Positions 28,119-37,028 of a stretch of 64,000 nucleotides of DNA are shown piece after piece. Origin of the DNA: Actinoplanes sp. M2I2 (GTDB lineage: Bacteria > Actinomycetota > Actinomycetes > Mycobacteriales > Micromonosporaceae); NCBI RefSeq assembly GCF_023544445.1, contig NZ_JALPVJ010000007.1, forward strand, positions 372,001 through 436,000, given 5' to 3'. Both the position numbers and the translations under genes were made by a program. The notes under the pieces were generated by a model that was not told where the DNA came from, did not search any database, and was given only the letters and a program-made list of their open reading frames with translations. Position 1 is the stretch's first letter; the number at the start of each line of letters is the position of its first letter.

Positions 28119-30275
28119 TTACTCGCCCGGCGTGGACTTCGCGATCTGCATCAGGAACTCCACGTTGGTCCGGGTCTGCTTGAGCCGGTCGAGCAACAGG
28201 TCGAGGGCCGCGCCCGAATCGAGCGAGTGCAGCACCTTGCGCAGCTTGTGGATGATCGCCAGCTCTTCCTTGCCGAGCAGGATCTCTTCCTTACGCGTGC
28301 CGGACGGGTCGATGTCGATGGCCGGGAAGACCCGCTTGTCGGCGATCTTGCGGTCGAGCTTGAGCTCGGCGTTACCCGTGCCCTTGAACTCCTCGAAGAT
28401 CACCGTGTCCATCATCGAGCCGGTCTCGACCAGCGCGGTCGCGAGAATGGTGAGCGAGCCACCGTTCTCGATGTTGCGCGCCGCACCGAGGAACCGCTTC
28501 GGCGGGTAGAGCGCCGTCGAATCGATACCACCCGACATGATGCGGCCGGAGGCCGGCGCGGCCAGGTTGTACGACCGGCCGAGCCGCGTCACCGAGTCGA
28601 GCAGCACGACCACGTCGTGACCCAGCTCGACCAGGCGCTTGGCCCGCTCGATGGCCAGCTCGGCGACGGTGGTGTGGTCCTGCGGCGGCCGGTCGAACGT
28701 GGCCGCGATGACCTCGCCCTTGACCGAGCGCTGCATGTCGGTGACCTCTTCGGGCCGCTCGTCGACCAGCACGACCATCAGGTGGCACTCGGGGTTGTTG
28801 TGGGTGATCGCGTTGGCGATCGCCTGCAGCACCATCGTCTTACCGGCCTTGGGCGGCGAGACGATGAGCGCCCGCTGGCCCTTGCCGAGCGGCATGACCA
28901 GGTCGATGACGCGCGTGGTGAGGATGTGCGGCTCGGTCTCGAGACGCAGCCTCTCCTGCGGATAGAGCGGGGTGAGCTTGTAGAACTCCGGACGGCGCCG
29001 GGCCTCGTCGGGCTCCATCCCGTTGATGGTGTCGAGCCGGACGAGCGGGTTGTACTTGTCCCGCCGCTGGTCGCCCTGGCCGCTGTCGCGGGGGGTGGCC
29101 CGCACGGCGCCGGTGACCGCGTCGCCGCGGCGCAGGCCGTGCTTCTTGACCTGCGACATCGACACGTACACGTCGTTCGGGCCGGACAGGTAGCCGGTCG
29201 TGCGCACGAACGCGTAGTTGTCGAGCACGTCCAGGATGCCGGCCACGGGGACGAGCACGTCGTCCTCGTTGACGTGCGGCTCCCGGCCGCCGCTGTCGCG
29301 CTGACCGCTCTCGCGCTGGCCGCTCTCGCTGCCGTCCCGCTCACCACGACCGCGACGACGGTCACGGAAACGGCTGCGACGGCTGCGACGGCCGCCGTCG
29401 CCGTCGTTGTCGTCATCGTCGTCGTTCGGGATGGCGCGACCCTGGTCACGGTTGTCGTTGCGCGGGCGGTCGTCGCGCTGACGGTCACGGTCCTCACGCG
29501 GGCGGTCGTCGCGCGGGCGATCGTCACGGGGACGGTCGTCGCGCGGCCGGTCGTCACGCTGGCGGTCGTCGCGCGGCCGGTCGTCACGCTGGCGATCGTC
29601 ACGGGGACGGTCGTCACGCTGGCGGTCGTTGCGCTGACGGTCACGGTTGCGCTCGGCCCGCTCCGGGCGCTCGACGCGCTCGGTCGTCTCCGGCTCGACA
29701 GCCGGGGAGACGGTGGTGGCCGAGGGCGCCGTGGCCGCGGTCTCACGGGACTCCCGCGGCTCGCGGGACTCACGGGGCTCGCGCGCGGCGCCGTCGCGGT
29801 CACGACCGCGGCTTCGCCGGCTGCCGGACTCGACGGCCGGAGCCGTCTCCGGCTGTGCGGCAGCGGACTGCGGCGCGTCGATCGGCCCGGTGGGCGCCTC
29901 GGACGGCGCGGCGACGGGCGCCTCGATCTTGGCCGCCGCGACCACGGGAGCCGTCGCGACCACGGGGGCCGTGGCGACGACCGGCGCCGGGGTCTCGGCC
30001 TTGGCCGCCGCGGCGGCCTGGCTGCGCGGACGCGGGGCGCTCTCGGCGGCCGGGCCGCCGCTCTGCCGCTCGGTGATCGCGGTGATCAGCTCGCCCTTGC
30101 GCATCCGGGCGGTGCCGGAGATGCCGAGGGACGCGGCCAGGCTCTGCAGCTCGGGGAGCAGCATCGCGGACAGCCCGGTACCGCCTCGGCGACGCTTCGT
30201 GGCGGTCGCGGTGGTGCCGGCGCCGGCGTCAGCGACGTCAGAAACACCCGACGTCACGTCGGTGGTGTCGCTCAA
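28119..30275 (-). CDS. rho: transcription termination factor Rho
   Basis: A hexameric RNA-dependent ATPase helicase. The 718-aa protein has an N-terminal Rho-N helical domain (LPELQSLAASLGISGTARM), then about 250 disordered residues, then the RNA-binding domain (AGILDVLDNYAFVRT) and the ATPase. The P-loop SPPKAGKT is near residue 475, Walker B is VVLLDSVTRL, and the Q/R-loop region GGIDSTALYPPKRFLGAARN is intact. Disordered inserts are typical of actinobacterial Rho, but the Arg/Asp repeat here is unusually regular. TTG 30275 with AAGGAAT five bases upstream is chosen; longer readings cross the leader hairpin. Confidence 0.97.
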   Translation of the reverse strand: MSDTTDVTSGVSDVADAGAGTTATATKRRRGGTGLSAMLLPELQSLAASLGISGTARMRKGELITAITERQSGGPAAESAPRPRSQAAAAAKAETPAPVVATAPVVATAPVVAAAKIEAPVAAPSEAPTGPIDAPQSAAAQPETAPAVESGSRRSRGRDRDGAAREPRESREPRESRETAATAPSATTVSPAVEPETTERVERPERAERNRDRQRNDRQRDDRPRDDRQRDDRPRDDRQRDDRPRDDRPRDDRPRDDRPREDRDRQRDDRPRNDNRDQGRAIPNDDDDDNDGDGGRRSRRSRFRDRRRGRGERDGSESGQRESGQRDSGGREPHVNEDDVLVPVAGILDVLDNYAFVRTTGYLSGPNDVYVSMSQVKKHGLRRGDAVTGAVRATPRDSGQGDQRRDKYNPLVRLDTINGMEPDEARRRPEFYKLTPLYPQERLRLETEPHILTTRVIDLVMPLGKGQRALIVSPPKAGKTMVLQAIANAITHNNPECHLMVVLVDERPEEVTDMQRSVKGEVIAATFDRPPQDHTTVAELAIERAKRLVELGHDVVVLLDSVTRLGRSYNLAAPASGRIMSGGIDSTALYPPKRFLGAARNIENGGSLTILATALVETGSMMDTVIFEEFKGTGNAELKLDRKIADKRVFPAIDIDPSGTRKEEILLGKEELAIIHKLRKVLHSLDSGAALDLLLDRLKQTRTNVEFLMQIAKSTPGE
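29501..29635 (-). repeat. 15-bp tandem repeats encoding RDDRP-type units inside rho
   Basis: Nine exact-register 15-bp units (starting 29501, then every 15 bases to 29621) encode five-residue units of the type RDDRP or RDDRQ. Units alternate between two DNA variants, so the array seems to have grown by unequal exchange. Flanks on both sides carry looser Arg/Asp/Asn-rich sequence. Confidence 0.92.
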
Positions 30276-30616
30276 TGGATTCCTTCCGTCGGAAAAAGCC
30301 CGGGACTCCCGGTTCTGCAGCCTGGTGGCCGGGTGTCGCGGTACCCGCCTCGCATGAGCAACGCGGGAGTTTGTGCAGCACGGCAGCTCGACGGTGTCCC
30401 TGCTCGTCAAAGAGCTGACGAGTAGGTCTCGGCGAGTGCAGCGACCCGGAGATTGCTGCTCGGCGTGTGCCTGGTGAGAGGTGAGACGGCCAGACGGCCT
30501 TTAGAGTCTCGGGGGTGCGCGCCGAACCGCAGATCACGTGCTTCGCGGCTGTGCTGGTCTGCTGTGATAGGTCTTGAGCGTAGTCAACTCGTGCGACCTG
30601 CGGCAACAGGACCCCG
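30276..30616 (-). promoter_or_regulatory. rho leader with terminator-like hairpin before the ribosome binding site
   Basis: The 341 bases between thrB and rho hold no credible gene. On the minus strand a short hairpin (ccggg-act-cccgg, 30300-30312) is followed at once by GCTTTTTCC (30298-30290), then the rho ribosome binding site and TTG start. This resembles an attenuator placed just before rho. Rho genes are often autoregulated, so the leader may sense Rho activity; this is inference. Confidence 0.5.
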
Positions 30617-31525
30617 CTAGGCGAGTTCCACCATACTCCCTTTGACAAGAGCTCCGTCGCCATCCACGCCCAACGTCTCGGCGCGCCACGATGTTCCCGG
30701 GTGGAAGTCGGCCGGGACCTCGGTCAACGCCAGCACCGACGGGCCCGCCCCGCTGACCACGGCGGCGACTCCGACCGAGCGCAGCGCGGCCACGAGCGAC
30801 GCGGTGCCGGGCATCGCCTCGGCCCGGTAGCCCTGATGCAGACGGTCCTCGGTGGCCGGGAACAGCAGACCCGGGTCGGTGGTCAGGGCATGGGTGAGAA
30901 GCGCGGCGCGGCCGGCGTTGAACGACGCGTCGGCGTGCGGCACCCCGGACGGCAGGGCCGCGCGCGCCGAGGACGTGTATCCGCGTTCGGCCGGGATGAA
31001 GACTGTCGGGTGCACGCGGCTGGACGCGGGCAGCCGTACCGCGCGGGCGCCCGCCCCCTCCGTCCAGGCGATGGTGAACCCGCCGAGCAGGCAGGGCGCC
31101 ACATTGTCGGGATGCCCCTCCAAGCGGGCGGCGATGCGGAGCGCGCCCTCGTCGTCGAGCCGGCCGCCGGCCAGGGCGCGGGCCAGTTGCACCCCGCCGA
31201 CGATCGCGGCCGAGGACGAGCCCAGGCCGCGGGCCTGCGGGATGCGGTTGACGCACTCGACGGCGAGGCCGGGCGGGCGGCCGCCGAGCTCGTCGAAGGT
31301 CGCCAGCATCGCGCGCAGCACCAGGTGGGACTCGTCGCCGGGCAGCTCGCCGGCGCCCTCACCGGTCACCGTCACCGTGAAACCACCGTCGGTGACCCGG
31401 GCGGTGAGATCGTCGTACAGCGTCAGCGCGAGACCCAGCGCGTCGAAACCAGGACCGAGGTTGGCGCTGGTGGCCGGCGTGCGCACGGACACCGCATCGG
31501 TGGCGAAGGTCAGGCCCATCGCCAC
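30617..31525 (-). CDS. thrB: homoserine kinase
   Basis: Phosphorylates L-homoserine on the way to threonine. The 302-aa GHMP kinase has SVRTPATSANLGPGFDALG at the start and the ATP-binding GLGSSSAAIVGG motif near residue 100. It also has the late VVSGAGPSVLAL motif. The start is GTG 31525 or ATG 31519. It normally follows thrC; here the efflux group of about 5 kb lies between. It is next upstream of rho, matching the conserved thrB-rho order. Confidence 0.97.
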   Translation of the reverse strand: MAMGLTFATDAVSVRTPATSANLGPGFDALGLALTLYDDLTARVTDGGFTVTVTGEGAGELPGDESHLVLRAMLATFDELGGRPPGLAVECVNRIPQARGLGSSSAAIVGGVQLARALAGGRLDDEGALRIAARLEGHPDNVAPCLLGGFTIAWTEGAGARAVRLPASSRVHPTVFIPAERGYTSSARAALPSGVPHADASFNAGRAALLTHALTTDPGLLFPATEDRLHQGYRAEAMPGTASLVAALRSVGVAAVVSGAGPSVLALTEVPADFHPGTSWRAETLGVDGDGALVKGSMVELA

Positions 31526-31583
31526 ATGCTAGGCCTTGATCGTCGTCATCGAACTGTCGCACCCGGGAGGTAGGTTCTCCGCC

Positions 31584-31928
31584 GTGATTGCCATCGGGTC
31601 GTTCGTCGGCTTCTTCGTGGTCCAGCTCCCCGTCCTCGCCGTGCTGGTCGCGGGGCTCGTCGTGCTCTCCTCGCCGGCCCGCCGTCTGCCCGGGCGCAGC
31701 CACCAGTTCGCCCGCGCGGGGCTGATCGTGCTGCTGGCCGAGACGCTGGCCTCGATCGCCTGGAACATCGCGTTCACCCAGATCGTCGCCCGCACGGGCT
31801 TCTCGATGACCCAGGTCGGCCTGGCCGGCAGCATCGTCGGCTTCATGCTGGCGGTGCTGTTCGCGGCCGGTCTGGGCCTGCTGATCGCCGCGTTCGCCAC
31901 GGTGCGGTCATTCAGTTCCGAGCGGTGA
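31584..31928 (+). CDS. small polytopic membrane protein
   Basis: About 114 residues with three hydrophobic helices (GFFVVQLPVLAVLVAGLVV, FARAGLIVLLAETLASIAW, GFMLAVLFAAGLGLLIAAF). It is divergent from thrB and convergent with the MFS gene, overlapping it by 21 bases. No family is recognised. The GTG at 31584 follows GGGAGG at some distance; the exact start is uncertain. Confidence 0.6.
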   Translation: MIAIGSFVGFFVVQLPVLAVLVAGLVVLSSPARRLPGRSHQFARAGLIVLLAETLASIAWNIAFTQIVARTGFSMTQVGLAGSIVGFMLAVLFAAGLGLLIAAFATVRSFSSER

Positions 31929-33146
31929 GGGCTGACCCGGCGCCACCCGCCGGGTCGCGATCCGCCAGCCGACGGCATAGAGCAGAGTGACGAGCCCGCA
32001 GCCGGCCAGGATGACCCGCTCGTCGACGAGGTCGACCACCGCGGTGGCCCCCAGCTGGCTGATCGCGATGGCCAGCGTGGCCAGCATGAGGTCGGTCGAG
32101 AAGACCCGCCCCCGCAGCCGGTCGGGCACCTCGCCCTGCAGCGCGTAGTTCGACAGCACCCAGTTGGCTCCGCCGGCCAGGTGGGCCACGAAGACCAGCG
32201 CCAGCACCAGCGGAAACCACGGCGCCACCGAGACTCCGAGATAGCCCAGGCCGTAGAGCGCCATCGAGAGCGCCAGCCCCGGGAAGAGCCAGGACCGCCG
32301 GCGGATCACCGGACCGAGCACGAACGGCCCGGCCAGCGCGCCGGCCCCGCGCACCGCGAAGAGCAACCCGGCCCCGAGCACCCCGGCGCCGTGCAGGCCG
32401 GCGATGAGCGGAAAGACGGTGAGCACGCCGTTGCCGAGTCCGGCGGCCATCTTGACGGTCACCAGCGCCCGGATCCGCGGGTTCTCGCGCAGATAACCGA
32501 ACGACTCGCGCAACGCGTGCCGGGTGCGCGGCGCGGGCGCGCCGGTCTCGCGGGCGGACTGCAGCGGACGGCGGATCGTCGCGGTCAGCGCCGCGCCGAG
32601 CAACAGGAGGACGGCGGTGATCCCGAAGCAGACGTACGGGCCGAAGGCCGCGCCGACCACGCCGCCGAGCGACGCGCCGACGATCGTCATCGTGCCCCAG
32701 GCCGAGCCCGAGACGGTGTTCGCCGCGGCCAGCTCGGACTTGTCGACCACGTTGGGCAGCGCGGCCGAGGCGGCCGGGGAGTAGAAGGCCTTGGCCACGG
32801 CGACCGCGCCGATCGCCACCAGGGCCAGCGGGGCGGTCGCGGCCGACCGGACGGTGAACAGCAACAGCACGGCGGCGAAGGCTGCGAGATTGGCGACGAT
32901 CAGGATCTTCCGCCGGTCGAGCCGGTCGGCGAGCGTGCCCGTGTAGGGCAGCAGCAGCGCGTTGATGCCGGTGTCGGCGGCCAGCACCAGGCCGCCCCAG
33001 ACCCCGCTGCCGGTGAGCTCGGGCAGGAGCACCAGCAGCGGGACCATCACGAACCAGTCGGCCCCGAACACGACCAGTTCGGCCGCGAAGAGCCGCCGGA
33101 AGTCACGGTTGCCGGTAACGACCGAGAACGCTGTTGCCACGTACAC
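31908..33146 (-). CDS. MFS transporter (MFS_3/enterobactin-exporter-like)
   Basis: A 412-aa, 12-helix major facilitator protein. The motif-A-like loop after helix 2 is GTLADRLDRRKIL, and the second-half loop is EVPDRLRGRVFS; both are typical of the MFS_3 (EntS-like) group that exports siderophores or drugs. It sits next to the RND gene on the same strand with a 60-base gap, so both may belong to one efflux unit. The substrate is not known. Confidence 0.9.
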   Translation of the reverse strand: MYVATAFSVVTGNRDFRRLFAAELVVFGADWFVMVPLLVLLPELTGSGVWGGLVLAADTGINALLLPYTGTLADRLDRRKILIVANLAAFAAVLLLFTVRSAATAPLALVAIGAVAVAKAFYSPAASAALPNVVDKSELAAANTVSGSAWGTMTIVGASLGGVVGAAFGPYVCFGITAVLLLLGAALTATIRRPLQSARETGAPAPRTRHALRESFGYLRENPRIRALVTVKMAAGLGNGVLTVFPLIAGLHGAGVLGAGLLFAVRGAGALAGPFVLGPVIRRRSWLFPGLALSMALYGLGYLGVSVAPWFPLVLALVFVAHLAGGANWVLSNYALQGEVPDRLRGRVFSTDLMLATLAIAISQLGATAVVDLVDERVILAGCGLVTLLYAVGWRIATRRVAPGQPSPLGTE

Positions 33147-33206
33147 GGACGTTACCGTCCGGTCCCGGGCGACCGGTGGTCGCCGGTCACCCGGGAGCCG
33201 GGCTGG

Positions 33207-36200
33207 TCACTTCGCCGTCTCGGGGCCCTTCGGCATCTTGAGCACCTCGAACTGGTCGGTGTAGCCGCGCAGAGCGCCGCTCGACTGCGGCTCCGGCTTG
33301 TCGGCCTTGTCGTCGTCCGGGTCGACCGGCCCGGGCTCCGGCGCCGTCGGGGCCGAGCCCCGCTTGGCCAGGCGCTTGAGGCGGCGCTTCTCCTTGCTGT
33401 TCTCGACCATCGTGTAGAGCGTCGGCACCAGCACCAGGGTGAGCAGCGTCGAGCTGACCAGACCGCCGATGACCACAATGGCCAGTGGCTGCGAGATGAA
33501 GCCGCCCTCGCCGGTGAGGCCGAGCGCCATCGGGATCAGCGCGAAGATGGTCGCGATCGCGGTCATCAGGATCGGCCGCAGACGGTGCCGGCCACCCTCG
33601 ATCACCGCCTCCTGCACGCCCATGCCGCCGGCGCGGTAGTGGTTGATCAAGTCCATCAGCACGATGGCATTGGTCACCACGATGCCCACCAGCATCAGCA
33701 CACCGATCAGCGCGGGCACGCCCAGCGGGGTGCCGGTGATCAGCAGCAGGCCGATCGCGCCGGTCGCCGCGAACGGGATCGAGACCAGCAGGATCACCGG
33801 CTGGATGAGGCTGCGGAACGTCGCCACCATGATGATGAAGACGATCGCGATGGCCGCCAGCACGGCCAGGCCCAGCTGCTGGAACGCCTCGGCCTGGTCG
33901 GCGCTGGCGCCGCCGATGGTCGCCGTGGCGCCGGCCGGCAGGGTCAGCCCGTCGATCTTCTTCTGCAGGTCGCGAGTGGCCGCGCCCAGGTCGGAGCCGG
34001 TGTTGGTGCCGGTCACGGTGACCGTCCGGTCGCCGTCGACGCGGGTGACCTCCTCGGGGCCGTTGACCTCCTTGACGTCGGCCACGGTGCTGAGCGGCAC
34101 CGGGCCGCGGGCCGTGGTCAGCGGCAACGCCCGCAGCGCGGCCGGGTCGGCCGGCGCGGCGCCGAACGAGATGACCACGTCCTGGGTGGCGCCGTCGACC
34201 GTCATCCGGCCGGCCGGAGCCGCGCGGAACGTGCCCGCGACACTCTGCGCGATGGCAGCCTCGGTAAGCCCGGCGCGCGCGGCGGCCTCTCGCTTCACGA
34301 CCACGTCGAGGCGCGGGACGCTGGCCGCCAGCGAGCTCTTCACCTCGACCAGGCCCGAGTCGGTCATCGTCTTCTGCACCTGGTCGGAGGCGTTGCTGAG
34401 CGCCTCGGCGTCGGCCGACTTGACCTGCACCGAGAGCTCGTTGCCACCGCCGAGGCCGGAGGAGTCGGCCCCGATGCTGATCTCGCCGACGCCGTTCATC
34501 GCGGCGAACTTGTCGCGCAGCTGATCGGTCAGCTCGGTGGCGTCGGCGTCCTCGTCGAGGCCCACGTTGAAGCTGGCGGTGCTCGCGCCGCCGCCGCCGG
34601 CGAACGGGTTGAAGTCGCCGCCGCTGCCCAGCGACACCTGGTAGGTCTTGACCCCCTCGGTGTCGGCCAGCACGCCCTCGACCTGCTTGGCCGCGGTGTT
34701 GGTGGCCTCCAGGTTGGTGCCGACCGGCAGCTCCTGGGTGATGGTCAGCGAGTCCTGGCCCGACTGGTCGAGGAAGTTGGTCTCGAGCCGGGTGGCCAGG
34801 CCGAGCGTGCCGATGAGCACGACCAGGCCGATGGTCAGCGTGGTCCAGCGCCGCTTGGTGGCGAACCGGATCACCGGCAGATAGCCGCGCTGGAGCGGGT
34901 TGCGCCGCTCCTTCTCGTCGGCGGCCCGGCGGATCGCCTCGGTGTCGGCGTCGGCCGGCGGAGGCTTGAGGAACCAGTACGCCAGCACGGGCACCACGGT
35001 CAGCGCCACGAACAGCGACGCCAGCAGGGCCACGGTCACGGTCACCGCGAACGACGAGAAGATCTGGCCGACGAACCCGCCGACCAGGGCGATCGGGGCG
35101 AACACCGCGACCGTGGTCAGGGTCGAGGCGGTCACCGCGCCGGACACCTCGCGGACAGCCGCGATGATGGCGTGGCCCTTCGGTTCGCCGTACTCGAGAT
35201 GTCTCTTGATGTTCTCCAGGACGACGATCGAGTCGTCCACCACGCGCCCGACCGCGATGGTCAGCGCGCCGAGGGTGAGCAGGTTGAGCGTGTAGTCGCC
35301 GATCCAGAGCGCGATCAGGGCGATCAGCACGGACAGCGGGATCGACACGGCCGTGACCAGCGTCGAACGGATGGAGAGCAGGAAGACCAGGATGACGATC
35401 ACGGCCATGATCAGGCCGAGCAGGCCCTCGGTGGTGAGGCTCTCGATCGACCGCTCGACGAACGGGGCCTGGTCGACGACGACGGTCAGCTTGGCGCCGG
35501 ACGCCTTCTCGAGGTCGGCCAGCTGGTCCCGGACGGCGTGCGAGATCTCGACCGGGTTGCCGTCGGGGCGCGCGGTGACCGCGATGCCCAGGCTGTCGAC
35601 GCCGTCGGTGCGCGTGTAGGAGGTGGCGGCCGGCAGCTTGCTCTCGACGGTCGCGACCGAGCCGAGCTGCACCGGGCCCCGGGAGCCGGTCAGGTAGACC
35701 TGCTTGAGCTGGTCGACCGAGGTGAGCGCGCTGCCGACCTGCACGGTCAGCGATCGGCTGCCCTCGTTCACCGAGCCGGCCGGCACCGAGATGCCGTTCT
35801 GCTGGAGCACCGTGGTGATCGCCTGCGGGTTGACCCCGGCCGCGGTGAGCTTGGGCAGGTCGGGCGTGATCACGACCTGGGCCGCGCGGGCCCCGGTGAT
35901 CTGGGTGTCGCGCACGCCGTCGATCGCGTTGAGCTCCGGCACGACGGTGTCGTTGAGCTTGTCGAGCAGCTCGCTCTCGTCGCCGCCGCCGGATGCGGCC
36001 AGCACGATCGCCGGGATGTCGTCGGTGCCGCCCGCGAAGATCGTCGGCGTGACGTCGTCGGGCAGGGTCGGCTGCACCCGGTTGACCGCGGTCGTGAGCT
36101 GGTTGACCGCGGCGTCGATGTCGGTGCCGAAGACGAACGCGACGGTCACCGTGGCCAGACCCTCACGGGTGGTCGAGGTGACGCTGTCGATGCCGTCGAG

Positions 36201-36422
36201 ACCCTTGGCGGCGTCCTCGAGCGGTTCGGTCACCTGGTCCTGGATGACCTCCGGGCCGGCGCCCGGCAGGGTCGCGGTCACGAAGGCCGCGGGGAACTCG
36301 ATCGACGGGAACAGCTGCTGTTTGAGGGACGGGATGGCAACGAGGCCGAAGCCGGCGATGACGATGGCGATCAGGGCCACGAGGCCTCTGTTGGCCAGGC
36401 TCAGCCGGGTCAGGAAGGACAT
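33207..36422 (-). CDS. RND-superfamily efflux permease (HAE1/AcrB-like)
   Basis: A 1071-aa proton-driven exporter with the full RND layout: helix 1 (LVALIAIVIAGFGLVAIPSL), two large extracytoplasmic loops and 12 helices with internal duplication. The relay loop VVDDSIVVLENIKRHLE and the late GVLMLVGIVVTNAIVLMD motif mark the AcrB-like HAE1 branch rather than the MmpL branch usual in actinobacteria. No periplasmic adaptor or outer-membrane channel gene is near. The C-terminal tail is Pro/Asp-rich. ATG 36422 follows GGGGGAG by five bases. It is divergent from a MarR gene that probably controls it. Confidence 0.95.
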   Translation of the reverse strand: MSFLTRLSLANRGLVALIAIVIAGFGLVAIPSLKQQLFPSIEFPAAFVTATLPGAGPEVIQDQVTEPLEDAAKGLDGIDSVTSTTREGLATVTVAFVFGTDIDAAVNQLTTAVNRVQPTLPDDVTPTIFAGGTDDIPAIVLAASGGGDESELLDKLNDTVVPELNAIDGVRDTQITGARAAQVVITPDLPKLTAAGVNPQAITTVLQQNGISVPAGSVNEGSRSLTVQVGSALTSVDQLKQVYLTGSRGPVQLGSVATVESKLPAATSYTRTDGVDSLGIAVTARPDGNPVEISHAVRDQLADLEKASGAKLTVVVDQAPFVERSIESLTTEGLLGLIMAVIVILVFLLSIRSTLVTAVSIPLSVLIALIALWIGDYTLNLLTLGALTIAVGRVVDDSIVVLENIKRHLEYGEPKGHAIIAAVREVSGAVTASTLTTVAVFAPIALVGGFVGQIFSSFAVTVTVALLASLFVALTVVPVLAYWFLKPPPADADTEAIRRAADEKERRNPLQRGYLPVIRFATKRRWTTLTIGLVVLIGTLGLATRLETNFLDQSGQDSLTITQELPVGTNLEATNTAAKQVEGVLADTEGVKTYQVSLGSGGDFNPFAGGGGASTASFNVGLDEDADATELTDQLRDKFAAMNGVGEISIGADSSGLGGGNELSVQVKSADAEALSNASDQVQKTMTDSGLVEVKSSLAASVPRLDVVVKREAAARAGLTEAAIAQSVAGTFRAAPAGRMTVDGATQDVVISFGAAPADPAALRALPLTTARGPVPLSTVADVKEVNGPEEVTRVDGDRTVTVTGTNTGSDLGAATRDLQKKIDGLTLPAGATATIGGASADQAEAFQQLGLAVLAAIAIVFIIMVATFRSLIQPVILLVSIPFAATGAIGLLLITGTPLGVPALIGVLMLVGIVVTNAIVLMDLINHYRAGGMGVQEAVIEGGRHRLRPILMTAIATIFALIPMALGLTGEGGFISQPLAIVVIGGLVSSTLLTLVLVPTLYTMVENSKEKRRLKRLAKRGSAPTAPEPGPVDPDDDKADKPEPQSSGALRGYTDQFEVLKMPKGPETAK

Positions 36423-36441
36423 GGGCGCTCCCCCGGTAAAA

Positions 36442-36476
36442 GTTCGTCCAGCATTGATAGTTTGCCCGACACGAAC
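36442..36476. promoter_or_regulatory. candidate MarR operator between the RND and marR genes
   Basis: The 147-base divergent region has arms gttcgt (36442-36447) and acgaac (36471-36476) around a 23-base spacer. The minus-strand spacer holds TATCAAT, a possible -10 for the RND gene, so binding there could repress it. The arms are short, so this is tentative. Confidence 0.35.
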
Positions 36477-36569
36477 AAATGGTTTTCCGCCGGGGCGCAC
36501 TGGTACCGTCCGTCATCAGATGGACGCAGTCCGGCCATCAGCGCGTCACAGAGGAGGGGTCCCGCGGCG

Positions 36570-37028
36570 GTGGCCGACGAAGCCGTACCTGACAAAGACC
36601 AGCTCATCGCCGACATTATGGGCACGCAGCAGCAGCTCCAGGACTTGATTGCCGAGGATCGGGCCGACCCGCTGTTCTCCTCGCATCTGACCCTGTCGCA
36701 GCTCAAGATCCTCATGCTGCTCGCCCGCCACGGCTCCGTCTCGGGCAGCGAGCTGGCCGGGATGCTCGGGATCGGCGCGGCCGCGCTGACCGGCATGATC
36801 GACCGGCTCGTGGTGCAGGACCTGGTGGCACGCGCGGAGGACCCGCACGACCGGCGGGTTCGCCGAATCGCGCTGACGCGCGCGGGCCGGGATCTCATCG
36901 GGAGCATCTTCAATGCGGGTCAGGAGAAGATGCGTACGCTCCTCAGCCGTCTCTCAGCCGAGGAGCTCGACGTCGTCGCTCAGGCGATGGCGCTGATCAT
37001 GAAGGCGGCCGACTCAGGCGAGGCCTAG
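36570..37028 (+). CDS. MarR-family transcriptional regulator
   Basis: A 152-aa winged-helix repressor. The helix-turn-helix region is [23 protein letters not shown] and the wing is [14 protein letters not shown], with the conserved DxRxxR (DDRR-type) motif. It is divergent from the RND permease and probably represses it in response to a ligand. GTG 36570 follows GAGGAGGGG. Reading further upstream in this frame gives only an antisense image of the RND gene. It overlaps thrC by 15 bases at the 3' ends. Confidence 0.93.
   Translation: MADEAVPDKDQLIADIMGTQQQLQDLIAEDRADPLFSSHLTLSQLKILMLLARHGSVSGSELAGMLGIGAAALTGMIDRLVVQDLVARAEDPHDRRVRRIALTRAGRDLIGSIFNAGQEKMRTLLSRLSAEELDVVAQAMALIMKAADSGEA

Noticed and set aside
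28059..30425. A long plus-strand frame opposite rho
   Set aside because: It is the complement of the rho coding region including its repeats; it has no ribosome site or homologue, and rho is certain.
32181..36569. A very long open frame on the plus strand leading into the marR gene
   Set aside because: It runs antisense to the MFS and RND genes, is made of low-complexity Arg/Gly/Asp-rich sequence, and has no recognisable domain before the MarR part. It is an artefact of high GC.
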